Source of the DNA: Polyangia bacterium | GTDB lineage: Bacteria > Myxococcota_A > Polyangia > Nannocystales > Nannocystaceae | Assembly: GCA_030429545.1 (NCBI GenBank) | Contig: JAUIFF010000001.1 | Span: 1,461,599-1,525,598 of the forward strand | Direction: 5' to 3' | Length of the DNA stretch: 64,000 nt | Shown: piece after piece, positions 16,302 to 25,234 of the stretch | Layout of the letters: each line of letters begins with the position of its first letter | Position numbering within the stretch: the stretch's first letter is position 1 | Notes under the pieces: generated by a model | Databases searched by the model: none | Told to the model about the DNA's origin: nothing | The model's input: the letters and a program-made list of their open reading frames with translations, nothing else | Made by a program: the position numbers and the translations under genes

Positions 16302-17282
16302 CTATGACTCCTCGGCCGCTGGCTGATTTTGCGCTTCCGCCATCTGCCGCCAAACCGCCGGGAGCCCGATGTCGAGGAACACCGCAAAACCGTAGTCGGG
16401 ATATTTCGCGCGCAGCTTTGCCTTGATCTCGCGCAGGGCCTCGCGCTTGGGGGCACCTGCGGGCTTGTAGTCCGAAACAGTTTGAATAACCGTCTCGAGG
16501 TAGGTGCGTTGGTTGGCGAGTAACTCCGGGCCACCCGATGGACCACGACCAGGGTGTACATACATGGGGTTGAGCGCCCGCATCTCGTCGACACGTTTTA
16601 GCCAGGCGTCGGTGTGGCCAAGCTCGAGCCAGCTATGCACCCCGCTGCCAACGAGGTCCCCGGTGAACAGGTGCCCCTCAAACTCGAGTAATACGTGGGC
16701 ATCGCCACAACCGGGGCCGACAGTGTGCAATTTCAGGCGCAGGCCGGCGGCTTCGAGTTCGCGGGATTGGCCACCAAAACTCGCGGGTTCCGGCAACGCA
16801 GCTGGATAGTCCGGGCGATAGCGTTCAGCAAACGCCTTGACGCGTTTTTCGTGCACCTCGGGGATCAGCGCAAGCACCTGGTCGGACGTGAGGACTTCGA
16901 CACCGCGACGTTGGAGTGTTGCCGTCCCATTGAACTTGTCCGGGTTGGCATGGAGGACAATCGCCAACACAACTTTTTTTCCGGTTTCGCGTTCGGCGAT
17001 TTCAACCAGTTCTGTCGCGGCCGAGGGCAAAAACTGGAGGTCGACCAGGATCACCCCGTCGGGCCCTTCGATCCAGTATGAAGCCGTCGAAAAACCCCAG
17101 GGCGAGGAGGTGTAACGCCCGATCCGTCGATCGTGCTCAAACCGCGAGTAGGTGCCATCGTAGGCGGTTTGCTCAGTTGCCTGCTTGCTGCCCGCCTCTG
17201 GACTTTTTTGGTGCGCGCACGCCAGCGCCAACACGGGCACGAGCATCAGGCTGGAAAGTTTGTGGGTCCGGTGAGTGTACAC
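16302..17282 (-). CDS. Metallo-beta-lactamase-fold lipoprotein with altered metal motif
   Basis: This 326-residue protein starts at GTG 17282 with a short basic N-terminus and hydrophobic stretch ending in a lipobox (LALAC). The body has the metallo-hydrolase order of strands and loops: DLQFLPSA (Asp after beta-strand 1), VLHANPDKFNG where HxHxDH is expected, GPGCGDAHVLLEFEGHLFTGD and VHPGRGPSGG. Only part of the usual His/Asp metal ligands remain, so it may bind one metal ion or act on an unusual substrate. The frame is open far upstream of 17282, but that part overlaps the divergent nitroreductase gene and is unlikely to be translated. An ATG at 17246 is the alternative start. Confidence 0.7.
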   Translation of the reverse strand: MYTHRTHKLSSLMLVPVLALACAHQKSPEAGSKQATEQTAYDGTYSRFEHDRRIGRYTSSPWGFSTASYWIEGPDGVILVDLQFLPSAATELVEIAERETGKKVVLAIVLHANPDKFNGTATLQRRGVEVLTSDQVLALIPEVHEKRVKAFAERYRPDYPAALPEPASFGGQSRELEAAGLRLKLHTVGPGCGDAHVLLEFEGHLFTGDLVGSGVHSWLELGHTDAWLKRVDEMRALNPMYVHPGRGPSGGPELLANQRTYLETVIQTVSDYKPAGAPKREALREIKAKLRAKYPDYGFAVFLDIGLPAVWRQMAEAQNQPAAEES

Positions 17283-17405
17283 GTAGTTTGTTCCACCGAG
17301 ACGTTGCAACGCTTTGCCACCGATGTCGACCAACCCCGTTGCGAGAAACACCACACGTAGCTGCCAAGTTTGGTTCCGGGAAACCCACGGTCGGCCCCCA
17401 TCGGC

Positions 17406-17411
17406 TATCAT
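17406..17411 (+). promoter_or_regulatory. -10 TATCAT six bases before GTG
   Basis: TATCAT ends six bases before the GTG start at 17418, a leaderless layout. No convincing -35 element. Confidence 0.35.
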
Positions 17412-17417
17412 CTCCAC

Positions 17418-18188
17418 GTGTTCGAGGTCGCCAACAACCACCGCTCGATCCGTTCCTATCGCTCCGACCCGATCGACGGCGCGCTGCTGTCGGACCTGTT
17501 GCACACCGGTCTGCGCAGCTCGAGTTCGGGGAACATGCAGACCTGGTCGGTGATCGTCACCCGCGATACAGCTGCCAAACGACAGCTTTTTCAGGCTCAC
17601 CGCAAACAGCAAATGATCCTCGAAGCTCCGGTCGTGTTGACCTTTTGTGCCGACGTATTCCGTATGCGCGAGTGGATCCGTGTCCACGACTCGAAGCAGA
17701 GCTTTGACGACCTCCTCGGGTTTTTAACTGGCGCCGTCGATGCCGTTATCGCGGCCCAGACAATCTGTCTGGCGGCCGAGTCTGTCGGCCTTGGCATCTG
17801 CTACATGGGCACGACCTGGTGGGCCGCCGACCGTCTTATCGAGCTGTTCGAGCTCCCGAAGCATGTGTTTCCCGTGACCAGCGTGGTGATGGGCTATCCC
17901 GCCGAGAGTCCCAAACTACGCGATCGTTTGCCGCTCGAACTACTCGTTCACCACGAGCGTTATCGGCGACTTAGCGACGCCGAGCTGCGCGAGTATCACA
18001 GCGAACGCGAGCGCAACGCCTGGGCCCGCTACACCGCGATTGCATCGATTCGTGAGCAACTCGAGCGCGACGGGATTCGCCGGATTACCGACTACTACAC
18101 CTCGAAATATAAGTACTCCAAAGCGCTGCACACCGAGGTCAGTGAGATGTTGATCAAAACCCTACAGGCCCAAGGTTTGTGGCTTTAG
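17418..18188 (+). CDS. Nitroreductase-family flavoprotein
   Basis: This 256-residue protein belongs to the FMN-dependent nitroreductase fold (NfsA/FRP-like). The N-terminal FMN phosphate-binding segment is NNHRSIRSYRSDPID. SSSSGNMQTWSVIVT binds the flavin ribityl, and a central helix ICLAAESVGLGICYMG with the following VVMGYPAE strand complete the core. A ~60-residue helical C-terminal extension (about 195-256), as in NfsA-like enzymes, may set NADPH preference. It would reduce nitro compounds, quinones or flavin. GTG 17418 fits the conserved N-terminus; a longer frame exists but is not family-like. Divergent from the beta-lactamase-fold lipoprotein gene. Confidence 0.88.
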   Translation: MFEVANNHRSIRSYRSDPIDGALLSDLLHTGLRSSSSGNMQTWSVIVTRDTAAKRQLFQAHRKQQMILEAPVVLTFCADVFRMREWIRVHDSKQSFDDLLGFLTGAVDAVIAAQTICLAAESVGLGICYMGTTWWAADRLIELFELPKHVFPVTSVVMGYPAESPKLRDRLPLELLVHHERYRRLSDAELREYHSERERNAWARYTAIASIREQLERDGIRRITDYYTSKYKYSKALHTEVSEMLIKTLQAQGLWL

Positions 18189-18279
18189 GCCCGGTTTCAG
18201 GCACCGTGGAACGGGTGGCGAACACACCCCCAAGTGCGGTATTCACAACACACTTCAGATCGATTGCGAGTCTTCACAT

Positions 18280-18867
18280 ATGCGTACCCACAACCTAGCT
18301 CCGGCGTTCGCAACCGTTGTGCTCGCGACCTGCTCGCCTGGTCCTGCCACCCCTCCGACGCCTCCGGCAAGCGTCGCGCCTACCGTCCACACCACGTCGC
18401 CGGCCGGCTCGTCCCCTGGGCCGAAAACCGCCCCGCCACCGCTTCCACCAGCGGTCGACCTCGGTACGCCGCATCCGTTGCTTGTGCAAGCCAGCTGGCT
18501 GTTAGTTTGTCGGCAGATTGACGGCCCCGCCGAGCGCCCGGCCGTTTGCACTGCTCGCAAGAAAATCACCGGCGCGGGTGTGGTGCTTGACCTTTTCGCG
18601 GGTTTCGGGAAGGTCTGGGATGTGTGTCGCCGAAACCTCGGGTTTGACCGCGGCACCAAGCAACAGCTCACGCAGTGCCCGGAGAATATCGGTGGTCGTC
18701 ACGATGCCCACCGCGTGCGCGCCATCAACTGCGATCGCACACTCGTAGTGCTTGAGCTCCATTGTCCGCGCAACCTCGATCAGCAAGGTCGTCGGCGTGC
18801 ACAGGTAGGGGCTTGTCATCGCCGCGCCCACGGGTATTTGCTTGGGGTCGAGAAAGCTGAGGGATGA
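18280..18867 (+). CDS. Possible lipoprotein remnant
   Basis: The first ~85 codons look real: MRTHN, a hydrophobic core and a lipobox VLATC, then a Pro/Thr/Ser linker like other lipoproteins here, then TPHPLLVQASWLLVCRQ. Beyond about 18525 the frame runs antisense to the CBS gene and stops looking like protein. It is probably a truncated or frameshifted lipoprotein gene. The 18189-18279 stretch before it shows nothing else. Confidence 0.3.
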   Translation: MRTHNLAPAFATVVLATCSPGPATPPTPPASVAPTVHTTSPAGSSPGPKTAPPPLPPAVDLGTPHPLLVQASWLLVCRQIDGPAERPAVCTARKKITGAGVVLDLFAGFGKVWDVCRRNLGFDRGTKQQLTQCPENIGGRHDAHRVRAINCDRTLVVLELHCPRNLDQQGRRRAQVGACHRRAHGYLLGVEKAEG

Positions 18868-19056
18868 CAATAGGAAAATCTGACGGGTACTGAGGGTGCC
18901 GACGATCCGCGAGCTATCGACAACCACCAAGTGATGGATGTTGTTGAGGTACATGCGCTCGTGGGCATCGGCCAAACTCAGGCCTGCCCCAATCGTCATG
19001 GGCGCCTCGGTCATCAAGTCAGATACGCTGGGAAAGGCAATACTCTTAGGTTTCAT
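18502..19056 (-). CDS. Tandem CBS-domain protein
   Basis: This 184-residue soluble protein has two CBS motifs (about 8-65 and 75-135), seen in VSDLMTEAPMTIGAG, HHLVVVDSSRIVGTLS, AAMTSPYLCTPTTLL and AIAVDGAHAVGIVTTTDI. A ~45-residue polar tail follows. CBS pairs bind adenosine nucleotides and report cell energy state, usually regulating a partner. ATG 19056 has AGGAG eight bases upstream. A second stand-alone CBS gene lies at 25564-26055 in the same block of small genes. Confidence 0.88.
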   Translation of the reverse strand: MKPKSIAFPSVSDLMTEAPMTIGAGLSLADAHERMYLNNIHHLVVVDSSRIVGTLSTRQIFLLSSLSFLDPKQIPVGAAMTSPYLCTPTTLLIEVARTMELKHYECAIAVDGAHAVGIVTTTDILRALRELLLGAAVKPEVSATHIPDLPETREKVKHHTRAGDFLASSANGRALGGAVNLPTN

Positions 19057-19114
19057 GGTGTGGTCTCCTGATTGTTAGAGGGATCATGAGCTTCGTCGTA
19101 ATCTCTTTGGCTGT

Positions 19115-19993
19115 CTACGGGAACATATCGAAATCGTCACCGGATTGTTGGGTATCGCTATCGACAGCTAGGCACCCGGTCGACTCGAGCAGGAGCGTGG
19201 TGTACTGCGTCTCGACATGGCACCCGTCGTCTGTCATTGGCACGAATACCGGCTTGCGAACTTCGGTCGCACACCACTCGGTCATGACCTCGATTCGCCC
19301 GGGTTGTTCCCAGCCTGCCGCCCACGCGGCACAGCCATTGAGGGTTGGCCGCATGCAATACCCCGGCTCGACGACATACTCGCCGTCTTCGATGTAGCGC
19401 AACCACAGGCGTTCGACAGGCTCGTGTTGTAAATAGTCGCCAAACTGTTGGGCTGTGTAGACGTAAACAGAGGGATGCACAGACTGGTCGCAGTGTTCAT
19501 CGGCCGCGAGCTCCCCCGGGTGGGGATTGTCGGTGTCCTGTGCACGGGTCTTTTGCGAAGCGACGCGTGTGTCTCGGCCGCTGCACAGCGCAGGGTTGAA
19601 GGCAAACGTGACGTCTTGGTGTTCGATCGATCCGTCGAGAGCCGGCTCGATACGCACGAGCGAAGTCTTTAGACGACCGCAATATGAGGCTTCGATGTCA
19701 AACACACCGGCTTCGCCGGGACGCACAAGCCACTGCTGACAGTCAGCATCGAGACACATGGCGTCCGATGTTGCTGCGCCCGACAGGTCGCCGAAGTCGG
19801 CCTCGGGATCTTGGCTGAGCTGGCGAAAGCGGACGAACTCGATTTGCTCAGGTTCGACATGTTGACCGTCGACCGCGGTGACATGAACCCGCACGCCGGC
19901 CCGCCCCTCCGCACTTGGCACGTCGCAGGCACTCGCAATAAAAAATAGGGTGCAGCCGAGGGCTGAGAGGAGGGGAATGCTGACGCTTCGCAT
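19115..19993 (-). CDS. Unknown Cys-rich lipoprotein
   Basis: This 292-residue predicted lipoprotein has N-terminus MRSVSIPLLSALGCTLFF and lipobox FIASAC. The mature part has about ten Cys residues, including CLDADCQQW, ASYCGRL, GYCMRPTLNGCAAW and EWCATEV, which suggests disulfide-linked beta structure. Residues about 25-115 resemble a prealbumin-like or carboxypeptidase-regulatory-like beta-sandwich, but I could not assign a family. ATG 19993 was chosen because it alone gives a normal signal peptide. Confidence 0.65.
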   Translation of the reverse strand: MRSVSIPLLSALGCTLFFIASACDVPSAEGRAGVRVHVTAVDGQHVEPEQIEFVRFRQLSQDPEADFGDLSGAATSDAMCLDADCQQWLVRPGEAGVFDIEASYCGRLKTSLVRIEPALDGSIEHQDVTFAFNPALCSGRDTRVASQKTRAQDTDNPHPGELAADEHCDQSVHPSVYVYTAQQFGDYLQHEPVERLWLRYIEDGEYVVEPGYCMRPTLNGCAAWAAGWEQPGRIEVMTEWCATEVRKPVFVPMTDDGCHVETQYTTLLLESTGCLAVDSDTQQSGDDFDMFP

Positions 19994-20008
19994 AGGTTGT
20001 GGTTTCAG

Positions 20009-20570
20009 CCTTTCGCAGGTTGCCCGCCCGGGTATCGAGCGCGTGGTTAAAAACATGCTCCAACCGGTTGCAACCCCCATGCCAGCCCTGACACCGCTCG
20101 ACCAAATACCACTAGGACCTTCTCAATGACCAAAAAGCTCCTATTTTATTGTATAAACATCTAACTGTACGCGCCAACGCGCGAGTCGAATGTGTGCGGG
20201 CCGACACGCCTGTAACGAATTGACACGTCGGTGATATTGCCGCCGTACGCACGCAACTCGCCGAACCCGGGCCAAACGAAACACGATTCGGCACCGGTTG
20301 GCGCAGGCCCTGTAACAATCTGACACGCAGGCGCGCGACCGTAGAGCAACAACCCGCGACTCTGCGAACAAGAACCTGTGTACCCTTATGAAATTTTTAC
20401 GGTTTATCATTCGGCACTCGACGTGCATTATCAGGCTGGTGTTCAAGCCATGTACAGACTGCGCGAGGACATCCACGTCGCTTGCGAAGTTACATGCATC
20501 AACAACCTATTGACGAAATACACATCAATCGCCGCGCATCCGCGGCCCAAGCGAAAGGAAACGAACATAC
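20009..20570. other. Intergenic region with paired quasi-palindromic repeats
   Basis: About 560 bp without a supportable gene. It holds two near-identical 19-bp motifs exactly 100 bp apart (20209-20227 and 20309-20327), an AT-rich stretch near 20140-20160, and the upstream region of the CsbD-like gene. Short frames here have no ribosome binding site or family likeness. Confidence 0.6.
20209..20327. repeat. Two 19-bp direct repeats with 100-bp period
   Basis: CCTGTAACGAATTGACACG (20209-20227) and CCTGTAACAATCTGACACG (20309-20327) match at most positions, and their starts are exactly 100 bp apart. Each core (TGTAAC-N3-TGACA) is roughly palindromic, as in dimeric repressor operators. Function unknown. 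Confidence 0.5.
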
Positions 20571-20774
20571 ATGAACTGGAATCAAGTGCAAGGAAACTGG
20601 GAGCAGGTCAAGGGACAACTTCGGACCAAGTGGGGTAAGTTGACCGACGATGAGTTGGAGCAGGCCCGTGGACGACGCGACCGCATTGTCGGGATGATTC
20701 GCGAGCGCTACGGTGTCGCCCGCGATAACATCGAACGCGAACTCGACCAGTTGATCGACCGGTTGGCCGCGTAG
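20571..20774 (+). CDS. CsbD-like stress protein
   Basis: This 67-residue hydrophilic helical protein has the CsbD-family opening MNWNQVQGNWEQVKGQLR and the following KWGKLTDDELEQARGRRD. CsbD (YjbJ/YjdJ type) proteins are abundant general-stress proteins of uncertain function. The GAAAGGAA ribosome binding site lies about 9 bases before the ATG. A clear hairpin terminator follows, so it is a single-gene transcript. Confidence 0.92.
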   Translation: MNWNQVQGNWEQVKGQLRTKWGKLTDDELEQARGRRDRIVGMIRERYGVARDNIERELDQLIDRLAA

Positions 20775-20797
20775 CTCTGGTCCCAGATTATCCTATC

Positions 20798-20833
20798 GAG
20801 AAAAGCTCCAGCAAGCCGTGCTGGGGCTTTCTC
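20798..20833 (+). terminator. Hairpin terminator after csbD-like gene
   Basis: GAGAAAAGCTCCAGCA pairs with TGCTGGGGCTTTCTC around a short loop, allowing one G-U pair and one bulge, starting 24 bp after the stop codon. It could also terminate the convergent kinase transcript. Confidence 0.75.
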
Positions 20834-20968
20834 GCTTTAACGCGAGACCGGATTTTTCTTGTGCGTACATACAACATCTTTTGTGTGAGGCGGTGGGGCT
20901 GCTGGGCCCGTGGTTTGTCAACCTCGTGGTGCATATGTCCCGCGAATCATCCGCGAGAACAACCGGTG

Positions 20969-22384
20969 CTACGCCTCCGCTGACACCGGAAAGAAGCAGT
21001 CGACCGAAGTGCCCTGTTGCGGCGCACTTTGGAGGGTCATCCAGCCACCGTGGTCCCGCACAATACCGTCGCAAATCGGGAGCCCAAGCCCGGTTCCACG
21101 GCCTGGTTCTTTGGTCGTAAAAAACGGCTCAAACGCGTGTTTCGCTTGCTCTTCGGTCATCCCGATGCCTTCGTCCTCAACCCGAATTCGCAGGTATTGG
21201 GGGGCCGTGGTCGCGTCTGGCGGAGCCGTGACATCGGAGACGAGGCTCGCACCAACGCGTATCGTGCCCCCGTTCGGCATGGCATGGATGGCATTGACGA
21301 TGAGGTTTGTCAGTACTTGGAGAATCCGCTGGGCGTCCAACCGGACGCCCGCAGCAACCGTACCGGTCCGCACAATCTCCACATGGCTGCGCTTGGCCAA
21401 CGGCGCCACGAGTGAAATCGCATTGGCAAGGGCCTCGTCGACCCGGACCGAGGAGTGCTTGACCCCCTCACCACGGGCATAGGTCATCATCTGCCGCAAC
21501 AACTGCGTGATGTGCTGAACGCGGTCGGCGATTTTGGTGGCGTGCTCGCGGGACTTTGCCGATGCTGTCGGGTCCATCAGGATCATCGAAGCATGCCCAG
21601 AAACGACATTGAGCGGGGTTCCCAACTCGTGTCCAATCGAGGCTGCGAGTTTTCCAATCGAACTGAGGCGGTCCGCGTGGCGAAGCTGGTCGGTCAACTC
21701 CGCGTGTTGGTCGTGTTGGTGCGTAAGGGCATCGCGGGCCTGGTCGAGTGCATCGACCATGAGGTTGAACTCGCGGGCGAGCACGCGAAACTCCCGCAAC
21801 GTTGGCAGGGCAAGACGCGAGGAGAAGTCGCCCCTGGCGATCGCACGCGCCTGGGCGGTGAGACGGGCCAGCGGGTCGCTAAATACTCGGCGACTGAGAA
21901 GCCAAGTCAGCAGCGATGCCCCGGCAATAAACAGCAACATGACAACTGCCTGCTGCGACAGGACTCCGCGTGTATATGCACTTTCTAGGGCGAGCGAACG
22001 GCGAACCTCGAGCAGCAAGAACTCGTCGTCTGGCCCACTGATCGGTGCCTGAGCAACAATGTCTCGCTCGGTTCGCACAAGCAGCACCCCTCCCGCGGCA
22101 TCGATGTTGGTGAGGGCTTGTTCGCTCGGCTGCGAAACTGTGAACTGCGCGCGGTCGCGGGCAGAGTTGCTGCGGGCAATAAAGTCGCGCGCGATCGGCT
22201 TGCCCCCGAGCCGCCACAGGTCCGACCCAGCCGCGGCAACCGTGCGTGCAAGCATCGCTACTTCGTCGTCGTTTTCGCGGATTTGCAGGCTGAGAAACTG
22301 CTGCATCTGCCAGGCCGACAACGACAGCAGTACGAGCGCAAACATTAGTGTAAATACAAGCGTGAATCTGGATGTGACATTCAT
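20969..22384 (-). CDS. Two-transmembrane histidine kinase (NtrC-type partner)
   Basis: This 471-residue kinase has transmembrane helix 1 (about 7-29), a ~120-residue extracytoplasmic sensor, transmembrane helix 2 (about 155-175) and HAMP (about 178-230). HisKA follows with the His in SIGKLAASIGHELGTPLNVV, then HATPase_c (N box NLIVNAIHAMPNGG, G1 VEDEGIGM, G2 GRGTGLGLPICDGIV). The GHELGTPLN box and short HAMP-kinase layout are typical of kinases paired with sigma-54 regulators. ATG 22384 gives a sound first helix, while the upstream frame does not. It is divergent from the NtrC-type regulator gene 178 bp away, its likely partner. Confidence 0.92.
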   Translation of the reverse strand: MNVTSRFTLVFTLMFALVLLSLSAWQMQQFLSLQIRENDDEVAMLARTVAAAGSDLWRLGGKPIARDFIARSNSARDRAQFTVSQPSEQALTNIDAAGGVLLVRTERDIVAQAPISGPDDEFLLLEVRRSLALESAYTRGVLSQQAVVMLLFIAGASLLTWLLSRRVFSDPLARLTAQARAIARGDFSSRLALPTLREFRVLAREFNLMVDALDQARDALTHQHDQHAELTDQLRHADRLSSIGKLAASIGHELGTPLNVVSGHASMILMDPTASAKSREHATKIADRVQHITQLLRQMMTYARGEGVKHSSVRVDEALANAISLVAPLAKRSHVEIVRTGTVAAGVRLDAQRILQVLTNLIVNAIHAMPNGGTIRVGASLVSDVTAPPDATTAPQYLRIRVEDEGIGMTEEQAKHAFEPFFTTKEPGRGTGLGLPICDGIVRDHGGWMTLQSAPQQGTSVDCFFPVSAEA

Positions 22385-22546
22385 TGGCTGCGGCGAGTGC
22401 TCAACATCGAGGCCCCCCACTAGGATACCGGTGCTGAACAAAATGTAAATACATATGCATGGGGAACTTGAGGCCGAGGGGACCCACCATGGATAGACGT
22501 GACATACCGATCCAGTTTTGTCACGTGTACGGCCCCAAAGTTTTTG

Positions 22547-22555
22547 TGATAGGCT
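22547..22555 (+). promoter_or_regulatory. Extended -10 (TGA-TAGGCT) seven bases before ATG
   Basis: TAGGCT at 22550-22555 with TGA just upstream ends seven bases before ATG 22563, fitting a leaderless start for the sigma-54 regulator. Confidence 0.35.
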
Positions 22556-22562
22556 GGCGCTG

Positions 22563-23939
22563 ATGAAGCAAGCTACCGGGCGTGTATTGGTCGTAGATGA
22601 CGACGAGAGCATGCGTGAAATGCTCCTTCAAGGGCTCAGCGCAATGGGCCATACCGTTTCGGCGTGCGCGAGCCTGGGCGAGACCCTCGAACGTATCGTG
22701 CAGGACGACCCGGAAGTTCTCCTCACCGACTTGCGCCTGCGCGGCGAAAGTGGGCTCGATGTCTGCCAGCGGGCGATGGAGCGCAGCCCTGAACTACCGG
22801 TGGTCGTCATGACCGGCTTTGGCACCATGGAATCTGCAATCGCTGCGATTCGGGCTGGCGCCTACGACTTTGTCACCAAGCCGGTTGAACTCACAGCGTT
22901 GAGTATGATTCTCAATCGCGCTATCCATCAGCGTCGGCTACTCGACGAAATCAAGCGCCTGCGGGCGGGTCAACGTCGCTCAGGCGATACCAAGCTGATT
23001 GGCGAAAGCCGGGTGATTCGCAAGGTCGTCAGCATGATCGATCGCCTGCGCGAGTCGGACGCAACGGTGCTGATAAGTGGCGAAAGTGGGACGGGTAAGG
23101 AACTCGTCGCCCGTGCGCTCCACGCTACCAGTGTGCACCGAAATGGCCCATTCGTCGCAGTCAACTGCGCCGCCATGCCGGCGGAATTGTTGGAGAGTGA
23201 ACTTTTTGGCCATGTTCGCGGTGCGTTTACCGGCGCACGGCAAGCGCGGGAGGGGCTGTTTGTGCAGGCCAACGGCGGCACCTTGTTGCTCGATGAAATC
23301 GGTGAAATGCCGCTGGAGATGCAGCCAAAGCTGTTGCGTGCCCTCCAAGAACGCAAGGTTCGCCCGGTCGGCAGTAATCGCGAAGTCGGCTTCGATGTCC
23401 GCTTGCTCGCCGCCACCAACCGCGACTTAGAGTCGATGGTTGAAGAGCGTGAGTTTCGCGAAGACCTGTTTTATCGGGTGAATGTGGTCCACCTCAAGGT
23501 CCCGCCCCTACGAGCCCGTGGCACCGACATCCTGCGGCTCGCACAACATTTTCTCGATATGTACCGCGAGCGCGATGGCAAGGATGTGCGCAGCCTGTCA
23601 CCGGCCGCTGCGAAGTGTCTGCTCGAGTACGACTGGCCGGGCAATGTCCGCGAACTCGAAAACGCTATCGAGTGTGCGGTCGCCCTCGCCTGTTACAACG
23701 AACTTTCGGTCGACGATCTGCCGGAGAATGTGCGCGCGAGTAAACGCCGAAGGCCCCACGAGCCAGCCGCGGAAAGTGAAACGATCGAGTCGCTTGAAAC
23801 CATCGAGCGCCGCCATATCGAACGCGTGCTGCAAAAGGTACAGGGCAACAAAACCCAGGCATCGGAGCTACTCGGCATCTCCCGTCGGACGCTCTATCGC
23901 AAACTCGAGCGCTACGGGCTCGACGGCGATGACGATTAG
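22563..23939 (+). CDS. NtrC-family sigma-54-dependent response regulator
   Basis: This 458-residue regulator has a receiver domain (about 5-120; Asp in VLLTDLRLRG, Lys in DFVTKPVEL), a sigma-54 AAA+ domain (about 140-375) and a Fis-type HTH (about 415-455; NKTQASELLGISRRTLYRKL). The AAA+ domain shows Walker A GESGTGKELVAR, the sigma-54-contacting loop GAFTGA, Walker B GGTLLLDEIGEM and the R-finger region. It should remodel sigma-54 RNA polymerase once phosphorylated by the divergent kinase. ATG 22563 follows a leaderless-type -10; the frame is open 15 codons upstream. Confidence 0.95.
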   Translation: MKQATGRVLVVDDDESMREMLLQGLSAMGHTVSACASLGETLERIVQDDPEVLLTDLRLRGESGLDVCQRAMERSPELPVVVMTGFGTMESAIAAIRAGAYDFVTKPVELTALSMILNRAIHQRRLLDEIKRLRAGQRRSGDTKLIGESRVIRKVVSMIDRLRESDATVLISGESGTGKELVARALHATSVHRNGPFVAVNCAAMPAELLESELFGHVRGAFTGARQAREGLFVQANGGTLLLDEIGEMPLEMQPKLLRALQERKVRPVGSNREVGFDVRLLAATNRDLESMVEEREFREDLFYRVNVVHLKVPPLRARGTDILRLAQHFLDMYRERDGKDVRSLSPAAAKCLLEYDWPGNVRELENAIECAVALACYNELSVDDLPENVRASKRRRPHEPAAESETIESLETIERRHIERVLQKVQGNKTQASELLGISRRTLYRKLERYGLDGDDD

Positions 23940-23952
23940 CGGGGTGGTCGGC

Positions 23953-24621
23953 CTACTCCTCAACCGCGATTTCATTGAGTGCAAGGTCGGCAAACCTGTC
24001 CTCACCTGGGCCACCGCGAAACTCGTCGAAGCCGTGGCTGCCAAGGAGAATATCGTCGCCCTCCTCGCCAAACATGCGGTCGTCGCCGTGCTGACCCCAA
24101 AGCTCGTCTGAGCCAGCGCCGCCCATGAGTCGGTCATGGCCCTTTCCGCCGTAGATCATATCCTCGCCGACATCACCGTGGAGTCGGTCGTCTCCACGTC
24201 GTCCGCGTAGCTCATCATCGCCTGGGCCGCCACGCACGAGGTCGTCGCCAGCTTCGCGCAGGTCGTCGCTATCGCCGTCGAGACGATCGTCACCGGGGCC
24301 ACCAAGGAGGATGTCCGAACCGTCATTTCCACGGATTTCGTCGTCGCCGTTTTGGCCGTAAACAAAGTCGTCACCGCCACGGGCAAACACCAAGTCGTCG
24401 CCATCACCTGCGAGGATACAGTCGACACCTTCGGTGCCGAACAACACATCGTCGTCGTGGGTCCCGCGAATGATATTCGCGTCTTCGGGGCAAAGCTCGG
24501 TACTCGCCAACAGTGGTGACACGGCGATCACACAAATCAGTGCGGTAGCGGCCACACACGCGATTCGAATGAGAGGGGTTGAAAGTCTGGGTTTTTTCAG
24601 TTTTGATTTCGATCTGTCCAT
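23953..24621 (-). CDS. Secreted RTX-repeat calcium-binding protein
   Basis: This 222-residue protein has a basic N-terminus and hydrophobic signal segment (about 15-40), then about nine hemolysin-type nonapeptide repeats (GGxGxDxLx) such as AGDGDDLVFARGGDDFVYG and GGPGDDELRGRRGDDRLHG. These repeats form a calcium-loaded beta-roll. No catalytic domain is attached, so it is a binding or structural protein. The Sec-type signal rather than a C-terminal RTX secretion signal is notable. The stop lies 13 bp from that of the convergent NtrC-type gene. Confidence 0.85.
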   Translation of the reverse strand: MDRSKSKLKKPRLSTPLIRIACVAATALICVIAVSPLLASTELCPEDANIIRGTHDDDVLFGTEGVDCILAGDGDDLVFARGGDDFVYGQNGDDEIRGNDGSDILLGGPGDDRLDGDSDDLREAGDDLVRGGPGDDELRGRRGDDRLHGDVGEDMIYGGKGHDRLMGGAGSDELWGQHGDDRMFGEEGDDILLGSHGFDEFRGGPGEDRFADLALNEIAVEE

Positions 24622-24675
24622 ACTTGAATTTAAAGCAAGAACTGTTCCAACTCTGGCTCAAGTGTCGTCACAGCA

Positions 24676-25158
24676 TTACTCGAAGGCATCAGCTGCCTTT
24701 TTGGCTGCGGCTTCGAGGTGGGTGAGTGACTGGTTGAGGTCCTCGCGGGCTTCGGCTGCTTCGGCGGCAGCCTCCTGCTTGGCCTTTTCAAAGTCTGCCT
24801 GCGCCTGTTTGTATTCGGCGCGTGCCTGGGCTAGCTGCTCGCGCGTAGCCTCCTTGACATCTGCACCGGCCGCCTCGGCCTTTTGTTCGAGCTTGTCCAA
24901 GTCCTGCTTGACAGCAGCCAGCCGCGCCTCGGCTTTTTGGCCCCATTCGTCGAGCTTTCCATCGACGTCTTTGGCCGCCTGCTTGAGCTCCTTCTCGGTC
25001 TGCTCAGCGACAGCACGGCCTGCTTGACCGCCGGCCTCAAGCGCCGCTTGGGCGTGCTCACCCGCCTCTTTGGCTTTGTCTTGAGACTCGGCATTGCAGC
25101 CGAAAAGGCTGGCAACGAGCAATGCGCAAATTGGGTAGAAAGTAGCTTTGGTATGCAT
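24676..25158 (-). CDS. Coiled-coil lipoprotein
   Basis: This 160-residue predicted lipoprotein has lipobox ASLFGC and then an almost wholly helical Ala/Glu/Lys/Gln-rich coiled coil (about 25-158). It resembles Lpp- or apolipoprotein-like periplasmic spacers but no named family fits. The ribosome binding site AAAGGA and leader GGACCCAACA before the ATG recur before the small membrane gene at 26278, suggesting related expression units. Confidence 0.75.
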   Translation of the reverse strand: MHTKATFYPICALLVASLFGCNAESQDKAKEAGEHAQAALEAGGQAGRAVAEQTEKELKQAAKDVDGKLDEWGQKAEARLAAVKQDLDKLEQKAEAAGADVKEATREQLAQARAEYKQAQADFEKAKQEAAAEAAEAREDLNQSLTHLEAAAKKAADAFE

Positions 25159-25234
25159 GTTGTTGGGTCCTTTGTGGTTGTTGTGGGTTGCCCACTATTC
25201 GCTCGTTGGGCAACTTTGAGTTTCGTGAATTGAC

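Noticed and set aside
17283..17687. N-terminal extension of the beta-lactamase-fold lipoprotein
   Set aside because: It would run antisense through the nitroreductase start and bury the signal peptide.
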